A stretch of DNA of 64,000 bases, taken from Scatophagus argus. Lineage: Eukaryota; Chordata; Actinopteri; Scatophagidae. A model generated the notes under the pieces. It did not search any database, was not told where the DNA came from, and saw nothing but the letters and a program-made list of their open reading frames with translations. How positions within the stretch are numbered: the first letter of the stretch is position 1; each line of letters begins with the position of its first letter. Where the stretch lies: NCBI RefSeq assembly GCF_020382885.2, contig NC_058496.1:9664501-9728500 (forward strand), given 5' to 3'. Shown here one piece after another: positions 54,101-64,000 of this stretch. The position numbers and the translations under genes were made by a program.

Positions 54101-57100
54101 AAACAAAACAGAAAGAAAAGGAGTCAATAAAGCCATATTGTCAGCTTTGAAGTTCAAACTGAAGGAATAACACAATAAACATCAGATGTGAATTTGAGTT
54201 TTGGACAGAAATACATGAGCTTTTTTTTTTATACAGAAAAGAAAAGAATCACGTAAGATAATAAAATGTAAACAATGGATCAAAATGACTGACATGAGAT
54301 TAGTGATTCCGAAGTTAGTTTCCAGTACACTTCTGATAACGAAGACTTACAGGATACCACAGAATACTATGCAGTTTTTCTAAAATGTTCTCCATTTTTC
54401 AAGTTGTAAAAGTAATGGTCAATATGAGGTGAATTGTCAACACTGTAGTGCCAGTACACAGCAACTCCTCCCAGCCACAAGGGGTGAAATTTTGGTTGTA
54501 TGTGTTCACCCGTCAACAATGAGAGCTTGACTAACTAACAGAAATTTTTTCACTTGTGAATGAAGTTTATCAGAATTCAATCCAACTAATTCCAGCACAG
54601 GAAAGCCATAATGTCTTGGCCAATGTCAACAATTGCAACATCCTCAAATTACCAATGACTACCATATACTTCTTGAGGCTGCATAGCTGGTTTAGTCCTG
54701 CCAGGGCAATTTAACCATTTCTACTACAACCTTTGCTAAAAAGTTGTTCATTTCCGGTACGCTGTGTGGCTGATTAACTACCAACTCTTGCTGCAATGAC
54801 TGGCAGTGTAATCTTGTGTGCTTGGGTGCTAAATACGGGTACCACACAGTAGCCACTAGCGCAACAGCTGCTACCATGTTTAAGCATTAGCTGAGCACAC
54901 TGCAACTGTGTCATGTCATGTGGCTGGGGGCTGCATCTCTGAACACCGTGTGAACGACAGATATTATCGATAAGGATAAAACTAATGAAAGCTTTACTAT
55001 AAAGAGAGAAGTTACTTTTTTGCGTCCAAATTTTGGGTTGCATGATAATGACAGTGAGTACTTCCAAGAGACTTTTAGTGACATGCAACATCTAAGAAAC
55101 AGCAATAAAGCATTGACTAGATTACCTACAAATTAAATAAATGAAACAATTCTTCTACTTTTAACAAATGGTTAGGTGTTTGTTAATGTGTTAAGAAAAG
55201 TTTCAGACCAAACCCAGGAAAAAAAGACTTACAAATGTGAAAATAAAAACATAAATAAGAGTGAGCAATGGTGTGATTTGATTTTGTGAGATTTCAGGCA
55301 GTGACAGTTGCATGATAGTTAGGCGGGTAGATATTTGGTTTGGGTCAGCCCAGATCACCTTAGGGATCTGGAAGTTCTTCAGTGCGCCACTATGGCCTCC
55401 CAGGAGATGAGCAGGGAAAGAATCTGGAAGTTTAACACCAGAAGCAGATGAGGCTGATTTGGAACCATCTTGCCTATTGCTGCTCCGACCAGGCTCTCCA
55501 GTGGAAGAAGCCCTGTAGCCAGACCTATCTCGGTCACTTCGGCAGCGAGAGTCGGGGGAGCGACGGTCTCGACCACCAGCCTCGCTACGATGCCTCCTAT
55601 CTCTGTCAGATTCTCTGTCCCTGTCCCTGTCTCGTCCATGTTCCCCTCGGTTTGATGACTTTGGCATGTCTCCCCGTCTGTCCGAGGACTTCTCATCATG
55701 TCGGTGCTTTGATGACTCCCGACCCTCTCTCCTGCTGTCATGCTTATCAACCCTGTTCTTGATGACTTCTGGTCGACCATCTGGTTTCAACCGCAAAGCA
55801 GTGTCAGAACCCTCCACTGCAGCCGGCCCACTAGCTGGTTCTTCAGGCCAGCGCTGGGCCTCAAGGGCTGGAATAGGGGCAGCCAGACAGGGGTCGAGCT
55901 GGCCATCAGCTCGACCTGCCTGCTGGAGATCGATGCTCACCATGAGGGGAGGACGGCTGGCACCGTTACCAGCTGCGGTGGCCTCTTGTGGGGTCAGTTT
56001 GCCAGCATTGCCCCCTCCTGTTGATCCACTGCCTGGGGCACCTGTGGGGCCACCTGGTCCCCCTGCACCTGGCTCCAGGGGAAAAGAGTCCTGTTTTCTC
56101 TTCTTCAGAGGCTTGTCTGTAAAGACAGAGACATGAGGATAAATCAAAATATCCTTTGAAAAGCTCTAAAGGTATAAAATAACAACAACTGTACAATTTG
56201 TTTCGTTTTTATCCATATAATACATGCTATATATATATATATATACACACACATATATACAGCATATAGTATAGTCTGTTATATCCTACACACCTTTATC
56301 TTGCACCTCCTTTGAGCACTTCTCACTAGCTGCTTCTCGTTCTATCCTTTCAATTTCAGCAAGGGCATCCAGCTCTGCCTCGTCGTAAGGGGAACTGGGT
56401 GGCTGAAGGCCACTGGCACCACCTGCTTGCTGGGAGACTTGCTGTAGCAGCCGGGCTCCTAGATTTTGCTGGAGAACAGGCACCTGCTGAAAGCCCAGTT
56501 CTGCATCCATATTATCAGAGTTCTGGTCCATGCCTGGCACAACCTCACCTGAAATGTGAAAAAGAAACACTTTTAAGGAGTTGCATTTAAAGGAACTGAT
56601 TGTTTCCAGTACTCCAAGGGCTCTGACTGACAATATTTATTTTTCATTCTTAAAAGATGAGGCCAGCATACTTATTTCAGTGTTGTGAAAGTGACTAATT
56701 TTTAAACTGTAAATGTAGGAAACTACAACAAACAAAGAAATGAGGATCCAGCTAAGACAGAAGATATCCAAGACCTTCAATTACCTGGGGTATCAGATTC
56801 ATTTGATTTGACCCTCGACAGCTTGAGGGTGAGTTTTGTAGAGTCCTTGTTAGGAGAGCTTACAATATCGTACATATCCTTCTCCTCTTTAACCGTTGGA
56901 GTTTTCTTCCTTTGCTGAAGCTGCTGTTTCTGGTCAGGTGCTCCTTCCCTTGGTGAGGGTGCATAGGGAGGTGGTGACTGTAGAATCAGTGGGGGACGAG
57001 AGCCCGCTGTGAGGAAGCAACATCAGATTGAGAATAGAGTTATCCTTCAAAGACATGTAAATTAAAAATGCACAAAATCAGACGTGCAATGTCTAGAACA

Positions 57101-60100
57101 AAAATAGCCAGGAAAACTTAAAAGAAAATCACTGTGTCACTGTTTCATTACTGAGGAATAATGACCACAAACTATACTGTTGCTATGTGCTATGAAATTA
57201 AAATTATGAGTAGACTATTATTTTCTAGTAGACTAGATATTTTCCCAGGCAGGCAGGACAAATGCACTTTAGTGAATGCTTTCTTCTTCCAGTGTCCTTA
57301 CGTTTGGGTGTTCCTTCACTCCCTGCTGGAGAACAGCCAGACTGTGGAGACCTCAGGGGGAAAGGGGGATTCCTCATGGTGGAGTCACCCTCCTGGACAA
57401 CACATATAGGACAAATGTAAGCAAGTATGAGCTTTAATCTGGACAAAACAAAACAAAAAAATTGCTGGAAAATTATCTAAACACGGTCAGTACAAAGTCC
57501 AATTTTCCCTACATCTCCGTTATATAGAGGTATAGTTACATAACTAATGGGGAGATGTTTTTACATACATACATACCCACAATTGCAAAACATAATGCTG
57601 AGTAAATTTTGACACCAAACTCCAGAGCAGAACCTGTTTAATAATCATTATTCAGCAAGTCTTTATGTGCCCGTACCAGCATTCACCTTTAATACCTCTT
57701 GCTGTCTCAAGGGCATTCTCCCTCAAAAAAGGCAAAAAAAACAACTCAGTGACATCCTATTGCAAAATCGGTGTCAAAGCCACATCAATATGTGGCTTGA
57801 GAGACTTTAATCAGAAACCCCTGTATCTGACTAACATTACATAACCATCCCTTAAAAGCTAAAAATTATTTTCCTTCTCTTTAGCCTTAAGGAGTTTATA
57901 AATTCTTGTTCCTGAATTCTTTCAAAATTTGGCTGTTGTCTATTGCACCACATATAATTATCATTTTATCCCTGTATTTTGTATTTTCCCCCACCTGAAT
58001 GCTCACTAATCTTCCAAACCTCAACGCATAAAAAATGTATCCACTTGAAAAATAATATTATTCATCACTTTGACAATGTTAGTAATTTTTAAATTTGTTT
58101 AGGTAGCAAACTTCATCTTCTAATCAATCCACACTTTGTGAGTCGTACCTCATTACTCAGTCGGTGTACTATGTTCAGGTAGTCCTCAGTGCCATGTCTG
58201 TCTGAGTGGTGGTTGGCAGCGTTGGCCATCTGCCCCGATACTTTGCCCTCGTGTATATTTCGTATTCCCCCTGGAACCATGGGACTGGTCACAGACACTG
58301 TCAGATAAAACATTAAAATTATCCATTAGTGAAGTAATGTGTTGATAATGACAGGAAAAAAGTAAGTGAATCACTATAAATACAGAAACTGCAAACCAAT
58401 TTTGGCTCATGATTGCAAAATTATTGAGGAAGGAGACACCTGTAAATCACAACATGGTTGTAAGAAACCTGTTCCTCCTGTTACTGGTCTGATACTTTAC
58501 CGGTGAACTGGGGGGTGTATAACTGAATGCATCAGAGCGGTCAATCTATAGCACAGCATCAACATTTCAACAAGTTAGATTTAATTGTAGGAGTCACAAT
58601 TATTACTGGTGTTGCCATCTGCTTGGAGGGCATGAACATTACCAAAACTCACCCACAATGCAAGATTGTTTTTAAATTCTAATCATTAAAAATGACGTCG
58701 ACAGTAAAAATAACAGTAAATTCTGAACAATATCTGAATAAAAACAATATCTGACTGAATAAAATTTGTCCAAATAAGTTGTTGGACATATAAACTCAAA
58801 TTATTAAACTACAGCTATAACCAATAAAGTTTAAATATACATAAATAGGTTTATCAAACATGAGCAGCACTGCAACTTTTTTGCACATTTCTTCCAACAC
58901 ACACAGCAAATAATGATAAGCAAATATTGACTGACAATATCAACACACCAGAATAATGCAGGTCATGTCACACCTGACTACTAAATGTAATTAACTAATA
59001 TTAAACTACTCTATTTCATTGTATCATATGAGCTAGTGTTTCAGTTTCCTGTTGTGAAGTACAGAAACCTGTTGCAAACCTGTTTCAAATTCGAATTCAG
59101 AATTATGTCCTGCACGAAAAATAAATAAATAATTTTTAAAAATCTCTTATTTTCCAATTGTGTTACATTCATTAAACATTCAAGAAATCCCTAGTTTAAT
59201 TTGAATCAAATGGGTCAAAAATATCTCAAAAAATCTATCAAAGCAATAAAGCAATAGGGTTGATTTTACTTTGAAGCCACAAGGGGAAATTTTATTGTTG
59301 CATACAACAGTAGCTGAACAAGTGGGGACTGAATTCTGTCCACAAATGTGTCTCACCAAACAAGCTGCACAACACCAGCGAGCAGAGTGCAGTTAGAAGA
59401 CAAAAGTCAAGAATTTAGTTTTATGTTATGGAAACCTGACAGATTTAATAGCATATGCCATTGCAATAAGCTGGCGACGTCTAGATGTTGTCATGTCAGA
59501 AAGCAAAACTTAATTTCACCAGGTTATATCAAAGCTCTCTGTCGTTTCATGTATGCACATAAACATGCAACAAACGCAGACTCACCTTGTTGTATCTGTT
59601 GGTGTTGGTTATAGCTGGGTGGTTGTTGGTGAGGATACGGCTGTATGTAACCAGTGGCAGGGCTCTGCGGAGTGTAGGGGCTGGGTACTGGACTGTTCTG
59701 TTGGCCCATATAACGACTACTGGAACCAGTCTGGGGTGATACGAACCGGCTGGACAATGTGGAGGGGAGAACAGAGAATTAGGAAGTGAGCAAGCAAGGT
59801 GAATGAAGTCGCATGACTGAAAGCACACTTAAAGACAATATATTTGTATTATCTTTAAATTAATCTGTGATACAAACAAAAACAACAAACAAAACATTGA
59901 TAAAACTAGATAATACCACCAAATATTTTAATGCAACTGGGATATACCAAATAAAAACAGGGGAAAACTTGTAAACAACAATTACATGGCAATGGGATTT
60001 AGTGTTGTGATACATGAATGAGTTCAGTTTTGCAGCCTGGCTCACCTTGGTGGATTAGGAGAAATTGCAGCCGGCTGGAAGTTTGCAGACTGGGCAGGGC

Positions 60101-61083
60101 TATGCATGGAATTTTGGGTGATCTTGTACGGCGGTACCATTGGCTGCTGCATTACATCTGTTCAAAACAAAAATACCATATATTTGTTTATAAATATCAA
60201 CAAGAAGCTGAATTTTACAATTCTTTCATGCTATAATATGCAACAGGTATGCATTTCCATACTTTTCTCCCTGAAAATGCCAGGGTTCCTGGCCAACATG
60301 GTCTGCAGCAGCACTGGTGCATCTCCCTCTGGCTCATCACTACCCAGGTTGTCCTTCAGCTCTCTGAAAACACACACAAAGAAGTTTGCATTATAAAACG
60401 GTCAGGGCAGTATAAGTGGGTTGCATATTTACAATGTTGAATTGTATGTCAGATCCAGATATGACTGCAGTATTTAAATAAACAAAAGGTTAAGTATGAT
60501 TCTCAAATAAGGCCAAACTCTCCCCAAACTCTGTTAAGGATGAAGACCCAACTTAAAGACATACAGGCGCTTTCACTTAGAAAACTCACATGTGCTCTGT
60601 GGAGACCTGGTTGAGGCCATGGGCTAGCTGGGTGGCCAGATTCTCATCCCGACAGCCCAGCAGGCAGGTAACTTCCTCTGCGATCCTCCCATTGTATAGG
60701 AGGCTCTTAGTGGTGGTGGCCGGGAGAGGGGAAGGGAGGGGTAGCTGGTTCAACACTGAAATGAGAGTTGAAGGAAAAGCAGGGGAAAAAAATAAATAGA
60801 TAAAAATAAGAATCAGAGGCATAGAGGATGAGAAATTAGTGCGTGCAACACGGAACACTTAGTCAAAGAAAGGTAGACAGACAAAAGACTGAATATGCAA
60901 TACACAATTGCAAATTTACATCTGTTAGCAGAATACTTCAGCTTGGCATTTTACACTGCAAGAGGAGACAGAACGCAAACAGAGACAATGTGTTTTGAAT
61001 ACGACTGTGTGCCACTTACAGTCTGTGAGGCTAGCGATCCCAGCAAGAGTGGTGATGGGAACATGAGGCATATCCCCATTCAT
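39352..61083 (-). CDS. nipbl: nipbl, Nipped-B-like cohesin loading factor (complete coding region)
   Basis: Forty-seven coding exons join without a frame break to 2546 aa (human NIPBL 2804); coordinates are in the four part entries below. NIPBL (Scc2) and its partner MAU2 load cohesin on chromatin and stimulate its ATPase during loop extrusion. It acts in the nucleus in sister cohesion, enhancer-promoter contact and repair; human haploinsufficiency causes Cornelia de Lange syndrome. The start MNGDMPHVPITTLAGIASLT is essentially identical to human. The C-terminal half is very highly conserved, while the centre is shortened. Introns are 80-1300 bp. One intron (after exon 38) has a GC donor. Teleosts carry two co-orthologues (nipbla, nipblb); I cannot decide which this is. 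The nearest downstream gene on the same strand is ndc80. Confidence 0.97.
45257..51501 (-). CDS. nipbl: nipbl part 3: exons 18-33, HEAT-repeat solenoid, first half
   Basis: Exons: 51350-51501, 51142-51222, 50882-50982, 50539-50665, 50328-50410, 49834-49966, 49059-49202, 48791-48877, 48232-48452, 47984-48086, 47684-47782, 47390-47536, 46205-46339, 45925-46023, 45530-45583, 45257-45365; residues 1078-1702. Near-invariant blocks are GGLLSSKAKRAKCSTHKQRV, ITPFFVENVSELQLCAIKLV, CGSKQGEEDYRPLFENFVQD, MDNSTSVREAAVELLGRFVL and RRVNDEEGIKKLVNETFQKL. These are helical HEAT repeats of the hook-shaped Scc2 solenoid that contacts the cohesin SMC heads and kleisin. Exon 25 uses the acceptor TAG just before TCTCCAGGT; the downstream CAG would break the frame. 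Confidence 0.95.
45431..45470 (-). repeat. Retroelement 3' tail in nipbl intron 32
   Basis: AAGAACTTTATTGATCCCGC then AGGAAATTGTTGTGCC is the reverse complement of the AATTTCC...GGGATCAATAAAGT tail type also seen at 3871-3916, in the opposite orientation. Confidence 0.5.
51769..51893. repeat. Imperfect 37-nt inverted repeat in nipbl intron 17
   Basis: The left arm 51769-51805 (containing GTACATTAACCAGTTTTA) matches the reverse complement of 51857-51893 at 33 of 37 positions, with a 51-nt centre. It could be a foldback mobile-element remnant; it would form a stable hairpin in the pre-mRNA. Confidence 0.65.
52087..54089 (-). CDS. nipbl: nipbl part 2: exons 11-17, charged linker and start of the conserved core
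   Basis: Exons: 53876-54089, 53609-53785, 53327-53500, 52826-52987, 52602-52705, 52418-52504, 52087-52318; residues 695-1077. Exon 11 encodes the region that in mammals carries the PxVxL HP1-binding motif, here PVVLV. Exon 12 has the strongly conserved VLKELPPELLAEIESTMPLC. Exons 13-14 are basic and RS-like, with a lysine-rich likely nuclear-localisation stretch (KMKMKEKQKKRKAYEPKLT). Exons 15-17 begin the conserved helical core (ELLLGKHQLNELGSESAKIK, MPKAVYIEDVIERVLQYTKF). Confidence 0.95.
54090..55358 (-). other. nipbl intron 10
   Basis: 1269-bp intron, one of the two longest within the coding region (the other is 58298-59585). No exon or clear repeat recognised in it. Confidence 0.7.
55359..61083 (-). 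CDS. nipbl: nipbl part 1: exons 1-10, N-terminal MAU2-binding and low-complexity region
   Basis: Exons: 61020-61083, 60590-60755, 60263-60363, 60046-60157, 59586-59749, 58149-58297, 57302-57392, 56785-57006, 56294-56548, 55359-56116; residues 1-694. Residues 1-100 contain LNQLPLPSPLPATTTKSLLY and ELKDNLGSDEPEGD, the conserved N-terminus that in the family wraps into MAU2. Then follow Pro/Gln/Ser-rich stretches (NSPVPSPYTPQSPATGY, SPAGSEGTPK) and the conserved EAELDALAEIERIEREAA block. Exon 10 (252 codons) starts DKPLKKRKQDSF, has Gly/Pro-rich and then Arg/Asp/Ser-rich charged sequence, and ends HLLGGHSGALKNFQIPK. The corresponding human stretch is roughly twice as long and has repeated PETPKQK units, which are absent here. 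Confidence 0.95.
56228..56262. repeat. (TA)n/(CA)n microsatellite in nipbl intron 9
   Basis: TA run of about 18 bp followed by a short CA/TA mix, 30-65 bp upstream of the exon 9 donor on the plus-strand map. Confidence 0.85.
58298..59585 (-). other. nipbl intron 5
   Basis: 1288-bp AT-rich intron. No exon recognised; nothing else clear. Confidence 0.6.
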
Positions 61084-61169
61084 GCTGAAGGTGAGGGTGG
61101 GGGAGTGTGTTAATACACAGGTAGATCAGGGGGTCGATGGACGACACCCGTCCTCACATCTCCTGACAC
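61084..61169 (-). other. nipbl 5' UTR part of the start-codon exon
   Basis: Upstream of the ATG the minus strand has a TTCTCTTTTAG acceptor that would begin the exon at about 61169. This implies a non-coding first exon further right, as in other vertebrate NIPBL genes. Confidence 0.55.
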
Positions 61170-64000
61170 CTAAAAGAGAAGGTTAGTCGGGGAGAAAGAA
61201 AAAGGACACCATGAGTGATCAAGTATAACAAAGCATGGATCTGATTAAAAAAGACATAGAAAAGGAGGGGGAAAAACATGAGTGAATACACAAAAATTGT
61301 AAAGGAGAAATGGTGCCTGCAGCATCAGCTCTAAGCCACAAATAAATTGTCATTCAAAATAAACTATTCTTTACTGTATTTAAGCATGCTCTTATACCTT
61401 TCACTCATAACTAATACATTATTATCATCCACACATGTTCCTGATCCATAAGGGTATGCCCTGCTTGGGATACAGGGACACAGCTCAAGGAATGTCAAGC
61501 TTTTACTCAAGAAATGTTATCAAGATACAGATGCACAGAGGGCTGAATCCAGGCCGTCCAATTAGAGAGCAAGGTCATTAGACCTGCTGCTTAATCATGC
61601 TATATTATTACTGGTATATGCTGCAAGCAGCAACAGATAAACAATATATTATCTGAGGCAAATCTATTGATAGGTACAATCTTTAACAGCTTATGATTTT
61701 TGATACACATTGTAGAGTAAGACACAGGTCAGCCTCAGTATACTGACTGTTGCAGGAGTCATTTAAATGTCATATCAGATTACTTAGCATTCCATAATAG
61801 CGAATATGCAATATACATATATCAGAGTGGCAACCTGAAAAGTCAAAACCAATCTTTGCAGGAAAAATGTACTGTGTAACGGTTGTAAACACAACAACAG
61901 ATTAAAATTACGACATTTTAAAAGTTTTTCGATTGTGCTAAACAACAACAAAAAACGGGCTTCGTAGGAAAAAAGTATGCATACACTCATGTATCATACT
62001 GCTGCCAGTATATACATGTTCTGAATACGCGTGATAATGCACTCCAGTGAACAAGTCATGACATTCTGATTAGCTGCGGTAATACAGTGGATGGAATACC
62101 TTGTATGGGTATACACCAGCATTTATTTCATTTTTCTCTAATTCGTGTCTGACTGGATTTTATCTATTACACTTTATAATCACATATACTGTGAAAATGA
62201 AAAAGCAGTCAACCCAAGATAGAAGTATATTCCTTTATTAATTTCAAAGAATAAGGCTGCTGCACTCACAGCTGATTATGATAGATCTGCACAAATTTGG
62301 CCCCTATGTAGCACTTAATTTGTCTTAAATCCCTTTGCTTGTTAGGTGTCCTTGACCTCTCAAGTAAGACTGCACAAGAGGTCAAAGAAAAGCAGAGGGA
62401 AGAAAAATATCTAAATGCAGCCGACACTTCATAGATTAATCAGATCTCTACAACAAGCCAAAATAAGGCCAGTGCAGGATTTATGATCTAAATTACTCTC
62501 TTGGACACAACTTCATGATGAATATGTTTACATATTATAGACATCACAATTAAAAAAAAACATTGATATCATGCACAAGCCACAACTGTCCTGAACATGT
62601 TATTAACATTCTCTATTAAGAAGTAACAGGCAGCATATTTATTAACGAAAAGGCAACGAAATGACAAATGACTCAAACCATATAATAATACCTTTTTGTA
62701 GAATTCTGTGCAGTCTCGGGTAGACTCACTGACATTTCAGATAAAAAGTCCTACTCCTTTATCTGTTGAAAGAGAACATGGCTCTGTATCACTCTGTGAT
62801 GTAAAACTGCATTTCACTCATATTTTAGACAATTACAACTAAAAAACTTAACCAAAACACTAAGATATAGTGCCAGATAGAGCATCACAATATTCACTGT
62901 CACAAGTGCATTTCATACTTGCAATTCAAATACATTAATGCAATGCAGTTTGCAAACATATAATGCAACAATATACAGCATTACTGGACTTATGAGAAAT
63001 ACTATTTTAATGACTTTTAAGTAGAAGCAACATTTCCTTAGCAACTTCCGCGGGATACTGATGCACGCAAATCTGTAAACACAATGTTGCAGCCAGTTCT
63101 CAGTGCAAGCCGTTAATTGAGGTCACATAGTAAATACGTGAAACTGATTCTGTACGACAGAACTATTGAAGAGGACCAGCGGACGCATACTGTAAACATT
63201 CCATTAGCTAGCGGTAACGGTAGCATGATCGGTCTATGTACTCTTCCTCAGTACGCAGGGGCTTGGCTGACAGCTGTGAGACTGACAAGCAGGAGGCAGC
63301 ACAAAGGAACAGATGCACTGTGATGGTGGCGGCAGTGGTGGGGGGCTGCATCCTCCAGTAGCCAACAGCCACCGTACGCTTTCTGCAAATTGGCTTACTG
63401 TGGAAAGCAAGCAAACTGTATTTCTTGTGGTCAAGAGGCCAAGATATCTGCGATTCCCAATAACATCATTAACATGTCTCGCAAACTCTGAGAGTTAAGT
63501 AACTATAGCTGGGGCAACGTAGCTTCTGCTCAATCAGTCGTCAGTCAAAACATTTTAAAACCAACATTACGTTAGCCCTGCCAAAAGCTCCAGCAAGATA
63601 AAACAAAGCGTTAGGAGTCAAATAACGCAAAAATAATGACAACCCAACAATTAGCTAGCGTACAGTTCATGTTAGTATCAATTTAACTGTTTATCTTAGT
63701 TAGCTGGATTGCAGGCTGCAGCCCGCTACTTGCGAACAAAACCAACAACATTAACTGTTGCAATGCCAAGAAGTTGACTGCCCGGATCCCTCGGGCCAAC
63801 TGTGTAGCTAGTGTCACCACATACGATAGCAGCTAAGATTACTAACACCATGTAACCAACATTCGCTAACAACAATAGTCGTGTTTTAACAGCTAGCTAG
63901 TTATGCTAACTAGCTCCAACTGTTGTTGGTTAGCTTCTAACGCTGCCCCCCGTTCAAATAAAGGGACGGCAATTCAAATACAACAAGGAAGCGCAAATCG
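61170..64000 (-). other. nipbl 5' intron and possible promoter region
   Basis: No coding exon recognised. 63150-63420 and 63700-64000 are richer in CpG and contain many TAGC/GCTA words like those around the ndc80 5' end, so a non-coding first exon or promoter may lie here or just outside the window. A donor could not be assigned with confidence. Confidence 0.4.

Noticed and set aside
55666..56136. 156-codon plus-strand frame antisense to nipbl exon 10
   Set aside because: Shadow of the GC-rich coding exon on the other strand; the translation is Pro/Ser/Ala-rich low complexity.

Overview
This window is vertebrate nuclear DNA, and everything points to a ray-finned (teleost) fish. Genes are intron-rich but compact, with introns mostly of 80-1000 bp. 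There are many CA/TG microsatellites, a tRNA-derived SINE, several short inverted-repeat elements of kinds common in fish genomes, and LINE/SINE-type 3' tails. Coding exons were read directly and joined at GT-AG (once GC-AG) splice sites. The two long genes give uninterrupted reading frames when joined: 17 exons for ndc80 and 47 for nipbl.

Layout, left to right. (1) 486-1936, minus strand: two exons of egflam (pikachurin) encoding most of its first fibronectin type III domain; the gene continues off the left edge. (2) About 2-13 kb: non-coding sequence holding microsatellites, an LTR-like remnant and retroelement tails. (3) 13.0-13.4 kb: an apparently intact tRNA-Lys(TTT) with a truncated tRNA-derived SINE directly behind its terminator. 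(4) 13.78-16.6 kb, plus strand: gdnf, divergent from egflam, with a candidate TATA promoter, two coding exons (269 aa) and an AU-rich 3' UTR. (5) 16.7-29.9 kb: gene-free DNA with at least four short inverted-repeat or fish-specific repeats and CA/TG tracts. (6) 30.3-37.65 kb, minus: complete ndc80 (641 aa). (7) 39.35-61.08 kb, minus: complete coding region of a Nipped-B-like cohesin loader (nipbl, 2546 aa). (8) 61.1-64 kb: 5' UTR and upstream/intronic DNA of nipbl.

egflam, gdnf and nipbl are also neighbours in the human 5p13 region, in the same relative orientation. Here the human genes between NIPBL and GDNF (CPLANE1, NUP155, WDR70) are absent and ndc80 sits in that place. ndc80 (outer kinetochore, microtubule attachment) and nipbl (cohesin loading) are tandem, with under 1 kb between the ndc80 start codon and the farthest candidate nipbl poly(A) signal. 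gdnf, a developmental neurotrophic factor, is separated from them by about 13 kb that contains a perfect CTCF-core match. I found no previously unknown multi-gene system. The most useful observations are the gene order, the two possible processing sites in the GDNF precursor, the shortened nipbl central exon, a GC-AG intron, and several mobile or inverted-repeat elements.
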